From the NCBI GenBank assembly GCA_964019415.1, contig OZ025868.1, positions 13,441,123 through 13,505,122 of the forward strand: 64,000 bases of DNA. Direction: 5' to 3'. The notes beneath the pieces were generated by a model. It searched no databases. It was not told the origin of the DNA and saw only the letters and a program-made list of their open reading frames with translations. The first letter of the stretch is position 1. Each line of letters begins with the position of its first letter. Positions 62,166 through 64,000 of this stretch are shown piece after piece. A program made the position numbers and the translations under genes. The stretch is from Ianthella basta (taxonomy: Eukaryota; Porifera; Demospongiae; Verongiida; Ianthellidae).

Positions 62166-63149
62166 GAAAGGCACAGTTCATGCTCTAAAGTCACTGACTA
62201 TGTTTAAAACTATATACAATATAACTGTGTAGCTGTAGCAAACTCACATACACACTGAATCAATGGTATCTTGCATTTGATTGTGAAGACTTTCATAATC
62301 CATTAGCTTGAATTGTTCATTTGCAATAACATTGTCGTTCACACCTCTGTGTGCTTGCAATTGCTCCTAACCACAATTTCAAAATCACATTTGGGAATAC
62401 CGTAAAAATCAATTTAGACCTTATAGAACCAGGTGCACTGCAGCCATACATATTGCTGTTCCGCTAGTAATGGGCTTCAATCATACCATCTCAGATAATA
62501 GCTCTGCTTCCATACAATTATATGCCGGAACTTACGCATTGAATCTTCTGTAATAATCTCTTCTTTTGAATCTTTTTTAAATCAAATCAATCTCATAGTG
62601 CTGCGGACAAAGTTAGTATTCACCAAACACATACAATTACTATTATTGATGTCTATTTCATCTCTTCTTACAGGCTGACTGCTGTTTGCAGAGTCAGTGT
62701 GTAAAAGCTCACTTTCAGACGGCACCGCATTATACTTTAAAGTTGCATGTCATACCAATAGTCCAGCTCAAGTTTGAAGTTTGACACCTTCACCTATCAG
62801 TATTGAGACTGTAGACCAATCCATCGGATGCCTGCTGCGATTACACTCATGCATGAATTCCTTCCCCCAACTGTTTATCACATTTTTCTTCATGATCCTC
62901 AGTATGACCAATGTTCATCTAACAGCGCTATTGCTGAAGTGGTTGGAAAGACAAGCTCATTACAATAATGAGCAGTAGCTGCTCAAGAACACCAAGTGGC
63001 ACTCCTTATAAATCAGTTGTATACATAAATACAGATTCATCCCTTGCAATTGCCAGTTACACCTGCACCTAGCTGTCCACTTTGTACGTCATAGTGACAA
63101 TGCAGACGTACAGTGGACCTCCTACATCACATAATGTTCTTCTAAGTAG

Positions 63150-63191
<42 letters not shown>

Positions 63192-63747
63192 TGTTATATG
63201 CATACATTTATAACCAACATTTTCACTTTAGTCAAGGTGCATATGTCAGGGTGTAACATGTTGACCAGCATGTTATTACAATGACTCACACGCAGAACAT
63301 AAAGGGCAATGGTAGGTCAATGGATACAGTTTCTGGCAAGAATCTCAGATGGTTGATCATTGTGGTCACTGCAACATATTGCAGTTGCGAGCTAGCGTAT
63401 ATATCACCTATCAATTATAGCCACTCCTCCGTACACATGCAAGCCATAAAGTGAAGATTCAAGAGTTGTTTCTTTACCACACCCTGCCACTCCTTGATAC
63501 TCAGCGCCAGTAGGCTTCCGCCTTAGCATACACAGTGACGCTAAATTAATTATGCTTTAGAAAAATGTGCATGCAAATCAATTAGTGTTTATACTTACCC
63601 ACCCAAATGCAATGGTTAACTATACTTCAATGAATGCAAGTACAATGTCACACTCAAGACTATAATATCTCCCATGCTTTCATAACATTCAAACTTGTAT
63701 GGTATTGTTGAGTGGTACAATTCTAAGGCTTTCTGTTCCCAATTTAT
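62166..63747. other. Intergenic region before gene 10
   Basis: About 62530-62740 matches sequence inside the gene 1 last intron (2200-2430). About 62880-63822 matches the region upstream of gene 8. A GT run at 63153-63190 is expanded relative to the gene 8 copy near 49020. No gene was recognised. Confidence 0.6.
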
Positions 63748-63756
63748 TATATATAT
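63748..63756 (+). promoter_or_regulatory. TATA box of gene 10
   Basis: TATATATGG lies 75 bp before the ATG at 63823, at the place aligned with the gene 8 TATA box, followed by the shared CCTGGGAGGAATCTAACTGG leader. Confidence 0.5.
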
Positions 63757-63822
63757 GGTGACCAACCAGCTGCAGAGAGAGTGAGCTCTTCCGACATCCT
63801 GGGAGGAATCTAACTGGACACT

Positions 63823-64000
63823 ATGTTCCCCACATTGGTACTGTTCACCTTCTTACTCTGCTCTTCATTAGCTCAAGATCCCAACCTCTCGGCCAGGTAC
63901 CGCAGTTTCTTCTTGCTCAATCAATCTCCACTGTACGAACTGTACTGGACCGTAAATGGCACAAGAGTTTTCTGTGCAGTGCGTGTTGAGACAACTGGCT
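63823..64000 (+). CDS. Gene 10: DOMON protein, 5' end only
   Basis: The first 59 codons are present: the signal peptide MFPTLVLFTFLLCSSLAQ, then a DOMON start with LYELYWTVNG and CAVRVETTG, cut by the window end. It differs from gene 8 exon 1 by only a few residues and shares its 5' region, so a membrane-anchored product like gene 8 is likely but not visible. The unusual Cys in VFCAVRV is shared by genes 8 and 10 only. Confidence 0.8.
   Translation, partial: MFPTLVLFTFLLCSSLAQDPNLSARYRSFFLLNQSPLYELYWTVNGTRVFCAVRVETTG

Overview
The window reads as eukaryotic nuclear DNA from a marine invertebrate, most likely a demosponge. It is AT-rich, its genes have short introns with canonical GT...AG ends, and it is crowded with microsatellites, foldback elements and one LINE. 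A secreted galectin-like gene of the kind known from sponges lies among the other genes. The species call is inference; nothing in the window proves it.

Almost everything belongs to one head-to-tail plus-strand family, here numbered genes 1-10. A full member has a signal peptide, a DOMON domain (the N-terminal domain of dopamine beta-hydroxylase/MOXD proteins) split over three phase-0 exons, a Thr/Pro/Ser-rich mucin-like linker, and one to three exons of CXCXC cysteine repeats. These resemble the Balbiani-ring-3 / VEGF-C 'silk homology' repeat. A short C-terminal cysteine domain crosses the last intron, which is in phase 2. No copper monooxygenase domain follows the DOMON, so these look like secreted matrix, mucus or recognition proteins rather than enzymes.

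Layout: gene 1 (3' part only, frameshifted, to 2866); gene 2 (4027-9378, 8-nt deletion in DOMON exon 2); gene 3 (10552-18423, open throughout, 1117 aa); a minus-strand LINE with an N-terminal 2A-like peptide (about 18489-22200), a 288-bp GT repeat and a duplicated dead last exon (22702-22930); gene 4 (24385-27459, pseudogene carrying an inserted element); gene 5 (29252-31516, mucin linker, no CXCXC); gene 6 (34574-37724, Ser/Pro linker, short CXCXC region, last exon frameshifted); gene 7 (41968-47971, 1002 aa); gene 8 (49682-52771, no CXCXC, with a transmembrane exon and a cytoplasmic tail with NPxY motifs); a galectin-like gene on the minus strand (54480-54989); gene 9 (57062-62165, 1015 aa); gene 10 (from 63823, cut by the window end, closest to gene 8).

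The array is evolving by duplication and recombination. A 6-kb block is repeated in tandem (about 2690-8330 and 9200-15790). Gene 3 is a mosaic of two subfamilies, gene 2 has a fused CXCXC exon, 183-bp CXCXC cassettes differ in number between paralogues, and a promoter fragment has been pasted into a dead exon. The array therefore offers secreted mucin-like, secreted cysteine-repeat and membrane-anchored versions of one DOMON ectodomain. A role in self/non-self recognition or extracellular matrix is a reasonable hypothesis, but no function can be read from the sequence alone.
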